From Malania oleifera (taxonomy: Eukaryota; Streptophyta; Magnoliopsida; Santalales; Ximeniaceae): a DNA stretch of 64,000 nt. Below the pieces are notes generated by a model that saw nothing but the letters and a program-made list of their open reading frames with translations, did not search any database and had not been told where the DNA came from. Location: the NCBI RefSeq assembly GCF_029873635.1, contig NC_080422.1, forward strand, positions 11,191,764-11,255,763, in the 5' to 3' direction. Shown piece after piece: positions 23,700-38,100 of this stretch (its first letter is position 1; the number at the start of each line of letters is the position of its first letter). Both the position numbers and the translations under genes were made by a program.

Positions 23700-25109
23700 G
23701 TCACGTCATTAAGCATGTTTCCTTTTGTAAGAAAGGAAAAAAGAATGAGAGTAGATGAGAGAAAAGAGAGCTTTTTTGAACCATGTGAGAGATGAAAGAA
23801 AAGAGGGTACATTTTTTTTTTTGGTCAAGTAGGCCTAGATTAAACCATAAAAGATGATTCATCTTTTAAACCATATCCCTTTCTGACATATTAAATATTT
23901 TAACCGATAAATCTTAACATGAACCTTTATAACACATATCTCTTTGTTGACAAATACTATATTGAAATTTAATGAAAACATTCACCTAATTGAATCAATT
24001 TGTTACATTGAGAAAAACCTCCAACACAAATAATTTTTTGTTCATTCACTAAAATGATAAATTGTCTCTTCTCCCCCTTTTAGATCTCTTTCTTATTAAG
24101 TGAATATAATAAAATACAAATATTATTTTTACATTAAAGAAGAAAAAAGAATGTACTTTCAAAGATACTCAAAGTTAAGGGAATGTTTGGTGTTACTATA
24201 GAAAATTATGAAAATAAAAATTATAAATGAAAATTAAAAATTAGAAATAGAAATTAAAAATTAAAAATTGGCAACTTATTTGGTTGATATGTTTAAAAGT
24301 AGAATAGATTAAAATCTTAAGTAAATAAATGTTGATTTTTGTATTTAACTCAAATAATATTTTAAAAATATGATTAAATAATAAAGTATAAAAAAATATG
24401 AATTAAAATTTTCATAATAAAAATAAAAATTATTATAATTATTTTACTTAATTGTTACATTTTAAAATTCACTCTAAAATAATGTTGTTATTATACATCA
24501 CAATTGAAAAGTAAAAATATTTTGCAATTAGCTTCTACTATTTTTAAATTCTTATAAAAAATTTATGAATATTTTTTATTGTAATTATGTTTTAATTTAT
24601 ATGAACATTTTAATTTAACTTTAATTAAAAGGTATATATAAAATATATTATTTGATTCAAAAATATTATTTTTAAATATTGAAAATTTCTAATAAGAAGT
24701 TAATAAAACAATTGAAAACCATAAATTTGATTTTTTTTTTAATTTTTCGACAAATAATTGAAAGAAAACTGATTGACAATATAAACATACATGTTTTTAT
24801 AATATAGTTCTCAATGTATTGAAATATAAAAGGAAACTAAATATAAAAACAACACAAAGCCAATCTTAAACTTTTAATGTCTACTACATAAGAATAATCA
24901 TTGCACATACTAACAAAATTGCGTATTTTCAAAATCAACTAGAACATTTTTTTTTTCCCCTTCCTCTCAATAAATTAAACCCACTAAGTTATAGAAAATT
25001 ATTAATGTTATATTTAGGAATATAAATTTTAAGTTTTAAAATTGGCTGAATTTAAACAAAATGTAATAAAATTTCATATAAAATTTCCATTTCTAACAAT
25101 GACAAATCC
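23700..25109. other. AT-rich intergenic DNA upstream of NUP35
   Basis: No open frame or recognisable domain. 24,180-24,780 is very A/T-rich with repeated 'aaattaaaaatt' words. Proximal promoter elements of the gene to the right may lie in the last few hundred bases, but I cannot name one. Confidence 0.4.
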
Positions 25110-25582
25110 ATCAAATTTAGGAACCGCCGAATTTGGACAGCAGAGGCTCGTTGGAAAATTTTGAATTTTGCCTAATGACAAAATTACCCCTATACATCGT
25201 CACAAATGTCCCCGGGCCCTATGGAGAATTGATGTGTATTTACGTCATTTCGCTCACAGTATGCGCATACCCATTCTTTTTTAAAAATTCGGATCGGATT
25301 CTAGGGTTTCAATTTGATTTTGAAGTGTTCCGATTTCTTCGTGTTTGGATCCTCTGTCCTCTGTTCAGCTCCATACAGGTATACTCTCTCTCTCTCTCTC
25401 TCTCTCTCGAGCGTTTCTGCGACAATTTTCCAGTTTATGTGCCGATATGTGTAGAGCGACATTTGGAAATTACTTTAATCTTCGTTTGGTTTTTGGGAAA
25501 GGGGGACGGAGTGATAAGGAAAATTTTATGGGTACGAAATGGTGATTTTTTCTGTTGATATGCAGAATCAATCATCAAAATA
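25110..25582 (+). promoter_or_regulatory. NUP35 leader with probable 5'UTR intron
   Basis: Sequence leading to the start codon at 25,583. A good donor (CAG|GTATAC, 25,379) and acceptor (TGATATGCAG|, 25,565) suggest a 187-bp intron in the 5' untranslated region. It opens with a (CT)n tract (25,384-25,408), a common feature of plant leader introns. Open frames reading into it lack support. Confidence 0.6.
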
Positions 25583-28500
25583 ATGAGCACCACAGTACAG
25601 AGGACTTCAAAGTCCGGGAGGCAGTCCTTGTTTTTTCAAGATTTAGCAACACCTGTTTCTGCTCGGAGAGGGAAATTCACTAGTCCAGGTCAAGCAGCAG
25701 CTGTTTCTGCTCTATGGCGGGAGAATTTTGCGAGCTCGGATCTTCCGCCCCCTCCTGTTTTTACATTGGAGGATCGATCAGATTTCTCTCCGGAATCTGG
25801 AATACCAGATTATCCCGTGTCCCCAGAAATAAAATCAGAGTCGAAATCCCCAGCCTATGGTTCAAGTCGCGATTTTTCAACACCAGCAAAGAGCAAATCT
25901 GAAGCTAGTACTTCTTATGCTGCAATGAGTGGGCAGCAAAATCAACAAGTCTCGCCGAGTTCGAGTTGGTGGTCACCTGCAAAGAGCGGCGGGGATCAAG
26001 ATGATAAGGGAAAGGGGTCACCTGTCGAGGGTGTGGTTCAGCCAGGTGCTTTAATCACACTTCCACCTCCACGGGAAGTTGCTAGGCCGGAGTTGCAGCG
26101 GAATAGCTTGCCACCTGCGGGGAATCTTGATGAGCAAGAATGGGTCACTGTTTATGGGTACCCTCTTGATTTATCTTCTACTTATCTATTGCCACCGTTC
26201 TGTTCGTATTTGCTTGTTTTATTTTAATTTTTGCTTCATAGTTTTGGTTGAGATACTGTACCTGGAAAGTAATCATTACGGGTTGCTGTTGGTGCTACAT
26301 CATGAGAACAATGCATGGTAATTTATTTTTGATTTTTTGAAGATTGTAACATCAATCATGCTGGATGAACTAGGCCGCTCATACTTTTCTTAATATTCCT
26401 ATTTTTTATGACATGTCCTTTATTATTCTGACTCCTACAAAAATTTAAGCTTTTCAGTTAATCGGCATTTAGATATCCAATGGAGATGAAAAAAAATTCC
26501 TGCATAGCTTTCCAATGATCCTATTTCTGTTTTGTGTAGCATTTTTCTCAAAGAGAAAGGTTACCCATCTTTTTCTTATAATTTCCTTCATTATTAGTAC
26601 ATTTAATTTCATTTTTTTTTGTTTTTTAATACACCATTATTTTGTTTTTCAATGAATTTATTCTAGTGATGGAATGCATTTTCAAATGCTATGACCTAGT
26701 TAGTGGTTGGATTTGATTTTTTTGTGGTAGTGCCCATATTTTTTCGTGGTTTATTGATAAATTTTTGACTTTAAAATTGTAGAGATTCCTTGTTGATAGT
26801 GGGACATTGTTTTGTTGCATTGCTTTTGATCTTGCTATTCTTCTTATTACTTCTTTTGAGTGTACTATTTTGGAATTGTAGTTTATGCATCGTGAAATTG
26901 AGGACAAACTAATTTGTTGAACAACAACAAACCAAACCTTAAGACCAAAAACGTAGGGTTGGCTAAACCAAACCCCAAGTCTTACTAGGTAGGGTTGGCT
27001 ACGTGAATATTTTTTTGCCAAGTCGCACGATTAAGAGCAATTTTCTTTGTTAGCTTAAAACCATCTAATATTGAATTGTTCCATATTATCACATTCCATA
27101 TTATTTTAGGTTTATCCTAACTCCTTTTAGTATTACCCATAATAGTAACTAATTGGTGCATTATTGGTCTACATTTCAAATGTCCAAACTATTTAAGTTG
27201 CCCCTCTCTTATCTTATCTTCACTCAGTGCTATGCTTAAATTATTTTGAATATGTTAGTTCCTTAATTTATCCTTTAATGTTGTACCACTTATCCACCTT
27301 AATTTTGCATTTAGGAAATTTTTACTTTCTGGATATTCTGTTTCTTAGTTGCGCAACATTTTGCTTCATAAAGCATGGTTGGTCTTATAGCCGTCCTATA
27401 AAACTTTTCTTTTAACTTTAAGGATATTCTTCGATCACACAACACTCCCGAAGCACTCCTCCATTTTAGCTAATGTGCTTTAATTCTATGTATTACATCC
27501 TCTACAATTTCACCTTGTGTTTGCACGCTAGATCTAAGGTACCGAATCTACTAGTGCTATTAATTTCTTGCCATCAAGTTTAATTGTTTTTTTTTTTGAA
27601 TGTTTCTCCTACCTTGGTTGAAATTACATTGCATATATTATGTCTTATTTCTTCTTATCCTAAAACCTCTAGACGTTAAAGCTTCTTCCCATAATTCTAG
27701 CACAGATTCTACTTCACTCCTACTTTCATCAATCAAAACAATATTATTTGCAAACAACATACGACATTGTTTTGAGAAATCTTCCCCTTGCTTTTTTGTA
27801 TTTGTAGGATCAGGCATTTCTTTTTTGTGTATTGATGTCCATTGCTCCTATCTTCTTGGAATAAATATGATGAAAAGTAGTCTTGGTTACTTCCAAATCT
27901 CATGTTATTGAGAAATTGATTGTTACCATTGGATTCTGTATTATTTTGTTGGTATCTCAGTATTTCTTGTGAGATTATGTTGTTTGGCTGATCAACTTTC
28001 ACTCATTTATTGTTTTGGAAGACCTTTCCCTATAGCAATTATGAGTGTTTTGGAGTGATTTAGGGGATATTTATGCAAAGAATTGTCTATTATTGAGAGA
28101 GATTATTTTAGGAGATTGTTTCCATCTGTAGCATACCTAATTGTATTATAAGTATAATGTGTCGGCTTGTACAAATTTTTCATTCAAGAAATGCAAAAAA
28201 CCTATTCTGATTTCATGGTATCAGAGTTAGGATTTCTATATTTAGTTAACGATGGCAGAAGGAGCCATCAATAGCAGAGGGTCGAGCACCTCTAAAGCTC
28301 TCAACGGCAAGACTGAAGCCACCTCCACCTGGAATTCGAATGGACTAGACAACTCGTCCTTCCCACTCTCGATGGAGAGACTGAACGTAAATAATTTCCG
28401 TGAATGGGCTCAGTCAATCAAACTCATGATTGACGGCAAAGGAAAGTTAGACTACCTTACCAGCAAGAAGAAGAAGCTCGACTCAACCGACGCTGCAACT

Positions 28501-31500
28501 ATGCAGAAGTGGAAGCCCGAATCGATCATATGATGAGAGGCACCAGAATCAATTATCCATGGTGATTTGTAATAAGAGATGGTATTTAAGGCTGTCAAAA
28601 AATTACCTTGGTAGGCTGAAAAACCAGACGAAATACGTGTGGAAGATTGACCTGATGCTTGAATGATAGAGAAAATTTTATAAAGTTGCTCCAACTGTTT
28701 CGGATTGAATGCGCCACTTGAGTGGTATTATTATTTTTCTCACCTTGTGGTATCTTGGCTAGGTTATCAATAGCAACTTGGTAGCCATGATTTTTGGGAT
28801 TCTGTCTTGGCTTCCAATTTGCGGGCTTCCCTTGTATTTCTCAGCAATTATCTTTTGAGTGGCCCGACTTGCGGTAGTGCTCACACTAGGGTCTTCCTTT
28901 CTGCGTTTTTTGGCTTGTCCCAGCAGGAGTTCCTCTTGAAATGAGGGCAGACACTTTGGGCCCATTATTTTCGATCAGAATCGACTCCTTCAACATCACT
29001 TTAGGCCGGTTCTCCTCTCACCTCACCTCCATGAAAACTTCCCGAGTTGAAGGCAGAGGACGTCAATTGAGAATCTTCCTTCGCACCTCGTCCAAGTCTC
29101 GGTTAAGTTCTGCCAAAAATTTGAAGACTTGTTCATTTTCGAGTCATTTCTTGTTTCAGGCACTGTCTCTAGGGCATTCCCATTCTTCCTCAATGCTCAA
29201 GTTGAGTTCTTGTCAGAGATTCGTCATCTCCATATAGTAGTCTGTGACTTCTCTTTCTCCTTGCCGCATTTGCCATAGTCGAGTTTTTATCTCAAAGATT
29301 TTAGATTAGCTTTCAACGTCTGAGTATGTCTCTCGAACCGCATCCCAGACGTCCTTCACCAATGGTAGGAACAGATAGGTCTTGCCGATTGGAGGTTTCT
29401 TAGAGTTCACCAGCAACGCAGTCACCATGGAGTCCTCGAACTTCCACTTCTGCATAGCTGCTGCGTCGATTGAGTCGGGTTTCTTCTTCTCGCCGGTAAG
29501 GTAGCCTAACTTTCCTTTGCTTTCAATTACGAGTTTGATTGACTAAGCCCATTCATGGAAATTCTTTCTCAGTCTCTCCACCGAAAGTGGGAATGACGAG
29601 CTGTCTAGCCCATTCGAATTCAAGGTAGAGGTGGCTTCAATCTTGCCGTCGAGAGTGTCAAAGGTGTTCGACCCTCTGTTGTTGACAGCTCCTTCTGCCA
29701 TCGTTAACTAGGATTATAGAAACCCTAGCTCTGATACCATGAAATCAGAATAGGTTTTCTGTATTTCTTGAATGAAAAATTTGTACAAGCTGATACATTA
29801 TACTTAAAATACAATTGGGTATGCTAAAGATGGAAACAGTCTCCTAAAATAATCTCTCTCAATAATAGACAATTCTCTACATAAATATCCCCTAAATCAC
29901 TCCAAAACACTTAGAATTTCACTCCCTCTCTCTCTCTCTTCTTTTAGTTGGAAGGTATAAGTTGTGGAGGGAGTAGGTTAAAATCTCTCCACTTATCATA
30001 ATTTGGGAACTGTGTTTTTGGAATAAAACATTGCATACAACAAGGCCTTTGCTTCAAGTCTTCAACCTAGGAAAACAAAGGCAGTGGCTTCTGTTTATCT
30101 TGTTTAGCAATAATATTAATCTTTTCAACTGTTCATTTTTGTTTCATTGACCGTAAGCTAGCCCCTCTTCAACAATCCTATCAACTACTCTTGACCAAGT
30201 GATAGAAGAAAACCTTGGTTGCTGGTCCCCACATGATTTGGAATATAAAATTGTATACAAAAAAACCTTTTCTTCATCATAGGAAAACAGAGGCAGTTGC
30301 TTCAGTTTATCTTGTTTAACAATAATATTAAGCTTATCTGTTGTTCATTTTTCTTTCATTGACCGTAAGATAGCCCCTCTTCAACAATCCTATCAACTAC
30401 TTTTTACCATGTTATAGAAGAAAACCTTGGTCGTTGGTCCCCACTTGATTTATTTTGTCCAAGTATTTTACCAATTATGTTCAAACACATACTTGAATTC
30501 CAAGTTGTTTTTTCGCATATTTAGTTGATTGCTAACATTCTTTGTTCCTTTGACCCAAATGATAAAGAGAGAGAAAGGGAGAGAATTATGGGAGATAATT
30601 GGAAAGAAAAAGAGAAGAGGAGGAGGAGAAGAAAAAAGAAAAGAAGAAAAGTGGTTGCTGGACTGCGGAGAATAGAACAGAACAGAGGGAGAGGAGAGAG
30701 AAACTGAACAGGAAATTTGGGTTCAAATATGATAACTGTTTGATAGATTACAAAGAAAGTATTTTACTCCAACATGACAACTAAAACATAACTGTTTAGT
30801 AGCCTTGAATGTGCTCGTGGAGCGTGTCAGGAGTGGGTGATTGAAGTGGGGTTTGGCATTTTGGATTGACCTTTGACTTACCTTGGGGTTAGGGGGTAAT
30901 CGGGAAGCAGCCGATTTTCGGAATCTAGTAGTGGAAAGGTTGATGAAGAGATTAGATGGTTGGAAAGGGGCTCTTTTCTCTCTTATGCGAAGAATAACCC
31001 TGATTCAAGCTTGTCTTTCTAGCATTCCACTATATTTCCTGTTTGTTCTTAAGATTCGTGTGAGAATTGCTAGCATGCTTGAGATAATTATAGGAGACTA
31101 TTTTGTGATTTGGTGTGGTGGGTCATAGTGATTAGTTAATTAGCTAGGAAGAGGTTTGTAGGTCTAAAAAGGACGGGCAGGGTATAGGTAAGTTGGTGTC
31201 TAAACACATTGTTCTTTTAGGCGCGTTTGGTAAAATTAAGTCTTAAGCGTTGAACACTAAATTCAAGTATGATTTTGTAAACTAGTTCTGAATTGAACTT
31301 AAGTTGCCCACTGATCTAAAATTTGAATTATTTTAACTATTTGATATCTAATATATGAATATGTGTTGTTTTTCAATTTTAACTTTCTCAAAGCTTAAGA
31401 GTATAAATATTTGATAAAATTAAGGAGTAATTACGTAAACTAAAATTTTTAATTTAATATAAATAATACTTATCATATATTTAATTAATAATTAAAATAA

Positions 31501-34500
31501 AAATAATATTATTTATTATTTTACAAAATTAAGATTTATTATTTTAATTTTAATCACTTGAATATTGAGATTTTTGTCATTTTCATTTTTCATAAGGGAT
31601 ACAACTGGAAAAGAGACCTTTGAATTTGAATTAGACATATTTGCATGTTTGATTCTGTCAGAGGAATTTTAGGAAAATTGAGAGCTACCACTAAACGCTC
31701 CGATGTCTAATTGGGCTTATTTAGTGAACTGGTTTAGACATAGTCTCTGTTCAAAGGTCACTCAGATCAAACATACACCCCTGTAGCTAAATGGTTATGG
31801 CGCTTCCCTAATGAAGAATCCTCCCTTTGGCATAGAGTAATAAAAGGTATGTTTGGGTTGGCGCAGAATGGGTTGGATAAAATGTTAATTTAAGATGTTC
31901 TTTGTAGAGTCCATGGAAATCCATTTCTTAGATTTTTCATCCTTCATTCACCCCTCATACTAAACTTGAGGTGGGGATGGGTCACATATTTGTTTTTGAA
32001 AAGGTCCTTGGCTAGGGAATGCTTCTTTTTCAACTTCTTTCCCTCATCTCTTTTGTTTGTGCTTTGAGCAAAATAGAGTTGTACCTTTCTTTGTAGATGT
32101 TTTGAGTAGTCCTTTGGCTTCCTGAATCTCCATTCTAGGAGACCTCACAATGATTGGGAGATGGTGGAATTGTCATTTTTGTTATCCTTATAGAATGAGA
32201 CTAACTTTTCTTCGGGGAGGGATATACGCTCTTTGTCTTCAGGTTAGTCAGCAGTATATTCTTGCAAATATTTTTTTGATTTCTTGATCCGGTTCAATTC
32301 TTCATTTCCACTATTCAGTTATTTGGAAGGCTGAGGCTCCCCCAAAAATTTAGGCTTTCACTTGATTGGTTGTGCTTAATAAAATAAATACTAATAACTT
32401 TCTGCAAATCAGGAGGCCTTTGAAGGCTCTCTCTTCCTATGTATGTGTGCTTTGTTGCAAGAATTTTGAGACTGCTTCTCATCTTCTTTTGCATTGTGAG
32501 AGAATCTATCTAGTATAAGCTTTTGGTATTATGGGAAAGAGCTGAGAATGTCCTCATTCGATGGATGACTTGTGAGCCATTTCTTTCACAGGATTTGAGA
32601 GAAGGATAGGGCAGTAATATGGAACTGTGACATATTTGCTGTTTTATAGGGGATATGGCTGGCGCGTTATGCATCAATTTTTTTTTGAAAAAAAATTAAG
32701 TCATTCATCCAATAATCTCTCATTCAATTATGCAGTCGTTTCTTCACAAGTTTCCTTTCAAAAAATTTCCTCTCCATGCTTGCAGTAGCAACAGGAAAAA
32801 TCAGTGCTAAACAAGCAAGTAAACTAATGGATAAACAATGTCTTTTCTTGTCTCATCAACCTTTTTGCAAGGCTACCAATCCCTTGAGTTAAAAAAATTA
32901 GTGCAAAGTATCAAGTTCAGTATCAAGTGCCATGATGTCCATCGAAGAAAATTAAGGGGGGTAAAAATAAGGAAGGCGAATCAAATTTTGCTTATTAAAA
33001 GCAAAAAAAAAAAAAAGCATTATCAGACTAAGAAATGCCTCACAAAGAAGTAACTTAGTATTTACCTCAGTAAAGCGATTATTAAGCTCCTGAAGTTACA
33101 TATCCACAACATTATAAAATAACTCAACACGATAGTGATACTGGGTTGCAACTTGTTGAGTTTTATGTTGTGCTTGCCAATGATAGCAAATATTCCATGT
33201 ATGTTGGGAGTAAGGATATTTTATCTAACAAAGGTTCCCACCCTTTATCTCTAAACATTTGTAGTTGATTCTTAGAGATTTTATGTAACGACCCGGCCCT
33301 TTACACGGACTCAGGTGTCACTCACATACATCAAATACCTATACCTGTTCAAGATATGGAAACAACCCGTCCTAAACAGGGACATACAGGTGTAAAACAT
33401 ACATAATCATGATGTAAATGTCGCGGAAAAACATAAACATCCATTGGGATTACTACTAGCCTTATACCAGAGTTCACTAATGCATCCATAATTTACATAC
33501 ATTCGCACTTAGAGTAATCGTCATATTACAACCCTCCAAAAAGGACTTTCATCAAGTTTAGTACAAAAATTTAGATGCTTACGTAAGCTAACCAAAATAA
33601 CCTCCCTAGTCCTTTTATCTACTAGGACCGACGCACGGATGGACCTGAAAACAAAGGTTGTAAGATAGGGTGAGACACCTCTCAGTAAGGAAGAAGGAGT
33701 TACAACAGTGTGTGACTGCATACATGCATATTTTCATTCAACATCTGGAATATAAATCAAATATTTTCAATACAGTAATGCATCAGGTATATCATTATTC
33801 ATATTACAAAATTCCCACATCTGTCTTTCGACCATTTAATGATTTATCAGATGACCAACAGCAAAATATCCCTATAACCAGTTTTACCCCGTGGCTCGGG
33901 TTGTGCACTGGTACTCGTCCAATGCCCTGTTCGTGCAGACACTGCCGAGTACCTACATACGATCCGACTGCCTCCATTGGCCCAATATCAGCCAATGGTT
34001 TCACCCTGCTAGCCGACCATCTTGGTACCCACATCGTTTAGTACGTGTGGTTGCACGTGTACATCTAGCTACGATATCGTGCCGTATCATATAACAGTAG
34101 TTTATTTCAACTCTGCAAAGAAAGTATTTTTCAACCCTCCCGGGACTCTCAAGCTGTGGTTCCGTGTATCATAAATTCAATTTATACAAATATGATTTTA
34201 TCTCCCATAATCTATATCAATAGTATAGAAATAATTCCAGCGGGTTCAAATCGGCGTCTTTGCACCTGGTTTACCCCTCTTTGTTTACTGATGCGGCTCG
34301 GTGTATCACCAGCCTCTGTTTATCACATTGTCAGTATAACAAATTGAAATTTCATTCCCATATTCTATATCAGTAGTATAGAAAATACATTCATTTTCAT
34401 TTCAACATATATCACACAAGTTTAATACAAAAACCCGCTAAATGATAGAAATTCAATATACATAGTTTAACTAAATAAATAAAGGAATCGAGCCTCTCCT

Positions 34501-34997
34501 ACTATAGTATAAACACAAATAACGATGTTTGTAAAATTTGGAGATCATACGTCGAAATCCTCGTTTTTACCAAAAACCGTGAAATCGTCAAATCGGCATT
34601 TCTACGCTGTAGAATTTCACAAATAAGCATTTAAATCATACATAATAACATAAACTAGTTTTTTAGCGGTTTAGTTTTCCAAAATAGCTGTTGTAATCAA
34701 GTTCCCCTTACCTTATATTCAAAATGAAACTTCGTACGAAAACGGTCCAAAACGACAACTCAAGATCCCGAAAACCTAAAACCACAGAACATAACCTTAC
34801 TATGTTTTCTACTGCTATCCAAATATCCAATCAAAATTAGGATCAGATTCCTACCTCGATTCTTGGGAAAACCCGAAACTCTCCGAAACGACGATCCGAT
34901 CCACTAAAAGTGTAGAGTTTTCTCTTCTGATCCACGCAGTACCCTCCGTTTTTGGAAACGGATGACGAACGGCGAAGGATCTTAGAGAGAGAGAGAG

Positions 34998-35042
<45 letters not shown>

Positions 35043-35066
35043 ATAAGAGAATTTATAGAATAAATC

Positions 35067-35110
<44 letters not shown>

Positions 35111-38100
35111 AGAATGAGAGAGGATAAGAGAATTTATAGAATAAATCTTTACTTAGCCCTTAAGTAATCTAAATAAATATCTCCTCCAAGATATTTATAT
35201 ATAAATATCTCAAAATATCTTCTCCAAAATATCTTCTTCTTGTTTTTTTTTTTTTTTTTTGTGTCGGGTTACTACAATCTCCCCTCCTTATAAGAATTTC
35301 GTCCCCGAAATTCACCAACTGATACCAAATGTACTCTACCTTACATCAGAGACCTACAGAAGAGTCGGCAGCCACCCTCAAAGCAGCTCCGGTGCGAAGT
35401 TATTATCTACCCTCGCTTATGGCGGAGGAATACCGTGGTTACAATGTGATGCTTCGGAAGATTACACACACAAAACTCTCCCGAAGACCATACCACCTAT
35501 ACTACTATACATAATTACATACCTTCCGAAAATAACTGCGGGAACTTCTGGCGTATTTCTGACTCTAACTCCCATGAAGCTTCCTCCACTGTATGGTTAC
35601 GCCATAATACATTCACTAGCGGTATTTCCCTAGTCCGTAACTGCTGAACTTTCCGACCTAATATCAGTACTGGTACCTCCTCATATGATAAAGTCTCATT
35701 GATCTCTAGAGGTTCGTAACTCAGTACATGTGATGGATCTGGTATATACTTCCTCAGTACAGACACGTGAAATACATCATGAACTCGGGATAATGCTGGA
35801 GGTAAAGCCACTCGATAAGCAACCGAACCTATCCTTTCAAGGATTTCAAAAGGCCCGACATACCGAGGACTTAGCTTCCCCTTCTTCCCGAATCTCATCA
35901 CCCCTTTCATCGGAGCGATTCTCAAGAATACCATATCTCCTATTTCAAATTCCAACTCTCGCCGACGAGTATCAGCATAATTCTTTTGTCGACTCTGAGC
36001 TGCTTTAATTTTTTCCCTGATCAATGCGACCTTTGCAGAGGTCTGCTGAATCAGTTCTGGACCTAGTATCTGCCGCTCACCTACCTGATCCCAGTACAAT
36101 GGAGATCGACACCGATGACCGTACAAAGCCTCATAAGGTGCCATCTCTATGCTCGCCTGGTAACTGTTGTTATATGCAAATTCAACAAGCGGTAGATATC
36201 GTATCCAAATATTACCAAAATCTAGTATACAAGCCCGCAACATATCTTCTAATGTTTGAATAGTTCTCTCCGACTGTCCATCCGTTTGTGGGTGAAAAGA
36301 CGTACTGAACATCAATCGCGATCCCAAGGCATCCTGTAAACTTTTCCAGAAACGAGATGTAAAACGCGGATCTCGATCTGAAACAATAGATATAGGAATA
36401 CCATGGAGTCGTACCACCTCCTGCACATAAAGTTCTGCCAGCTTATTCAGAGAGTAGCTGACTCTGATTGGAATGAAGTGTGCAGTCTTCGTCAACCGAT
36501 CTACTATAACTCATATGGCATTCTGCCCATGCATCGCCGCAGGTAAACCCGTCACAAAATCCATTGAGACATGTTCCCACTTCCACTCAGGGACGTCGAG
36601 TGGTTGAAGTGGTCCTGCCGGCTTCTGATGTTTTGCTTTAATCTGCTGACATGTCAGGCACTGTTCTACAAATCGGGCGATCTCTCTTTTCATATTAGAC
36701 CACCAGAAAGATTCCCTCAAATTCCGGTACATTTTCGTACTACCAGGATGTACAGTGTAGAGCGAACGGTGTGCCTCCTCTAGAATAACCCGTTTAATCA
36801 CGGCATCATTCGGAACGCAAACCCTGCTGCGGAATCTCAGTATCCCATCACCAGAAATACTGAAGTCTGGCTTTAAACCATTCCGAACTCCTTCTATAAC
36901 CTCAACTAACTTTCGATCCTCTTTTTGCGCTACACGGATCCTCTCTTGTAAGGTCGGTTGCACCACCAAGCTGGCAAGGACAGCCTGATGATTTTCTTCT
37001 ACCACTTCCAAGCCCAACCTTTCCAAGTCCATACAAATTTGGTGCTGAACTCTAATCGCTGAAACAGACGCATCAACAGACTTCCGACTCAGAGCATCAG
37101 CTACCACATTAGCCTTTCCTGGGTGATAGCTAATAACACAGTCGTAGTCTTTAATCAACTCTAGCCACCTGCGTTGTCTCATGTTCAGCTCCTTCTGGGT
37201 GAAAAAGTATTTAAGACTTTTATGGTCAGTAAAAATCTCGCACTTTTCACCATACAAGTAATGCCTCCAAATTTTTAATGCAAATACTACCGTTGCTAAT
37301 TCCATATCATGTGTCGGGTAGTTCTTTTCGTACTCTTTAAGTTGCCGAGAAGCGTAAGCAATTACTCTGCTCTGCTGCATTAGAACACAACCAAGACCCT
37401 TCTTAGAGGCGTCACTATAAATAACGAATCCACCATCCCCTGAAGGAATGGTCAGGATTGGAGCAGTAACCAGTCGCCGTTTCAGCTCCTGGAAACTCAA
37501 CTCACATTCCTCAGTCCAAACGTACCTCACGTTCTTCCTCGTGAGTCGCGTCAAAGGACCTGCTAAACTGGAGAACCCTTCTACAAAACGACGGTAGTAA
37601 CCTGCAAGACCTAAAAAGCTTCTTACTTCCTGAACATTCTTCGGTCTCACCCAGTTCACTACTGCTTCAATCTTACTCGGGTCCACGGATACACCTTCCT
37701 TGGACACAACGTGACCAAGAAATGCAATCTGCTCTAGCCAGAACTCACACTTCTTCAATTTAGCATACAATTTCTTATTCCTAAGCATTTGCAAGACAAG
37801 CCTCAAATGCCCCTCATGCTCTGCAGCGCTCCTAGAATACACTAGGATGTCGTCGATAAATACCACGACGAACCGGTCTAAATATTCGTGAAAGACCCTG
37901 TTCATCAAATCCATAAACGCTGTAGGTGCATTAGTCAAACCAAAAGGCATAACCATAAATTCATAATGGCCATACCGAGTTCGAAATGCCGTCTTAGGAA
38001 TGTCTTCCACTTTCACCTTCAGCTGGTGATACCCAGATCGTAGATCAATCTTAGAGTAGATCTGCGTGCCTTGAAGCTGGTCAAACAGATCATCGATTCG

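Noticed and set aside
25133-25558. Open frame of 141 residues upstream of NUP35
   Set aside because: Crosses a likely 5'UTR intron with a (CT)n tract and is out of step with the strongly supported start at 25,583; no domain.
30525-30784. Lys/Arg/Glu-rich open frames
   Set aside because: Translation of a GA-rich purine tract in the NUP35 intron; no homology recognised.
33521-34347. Set of small open frames repeated at 40,609-41,435
   Set aside because: Identical in both LTRs because the LTRs are copies; overlapping frames on both strands, no domain.
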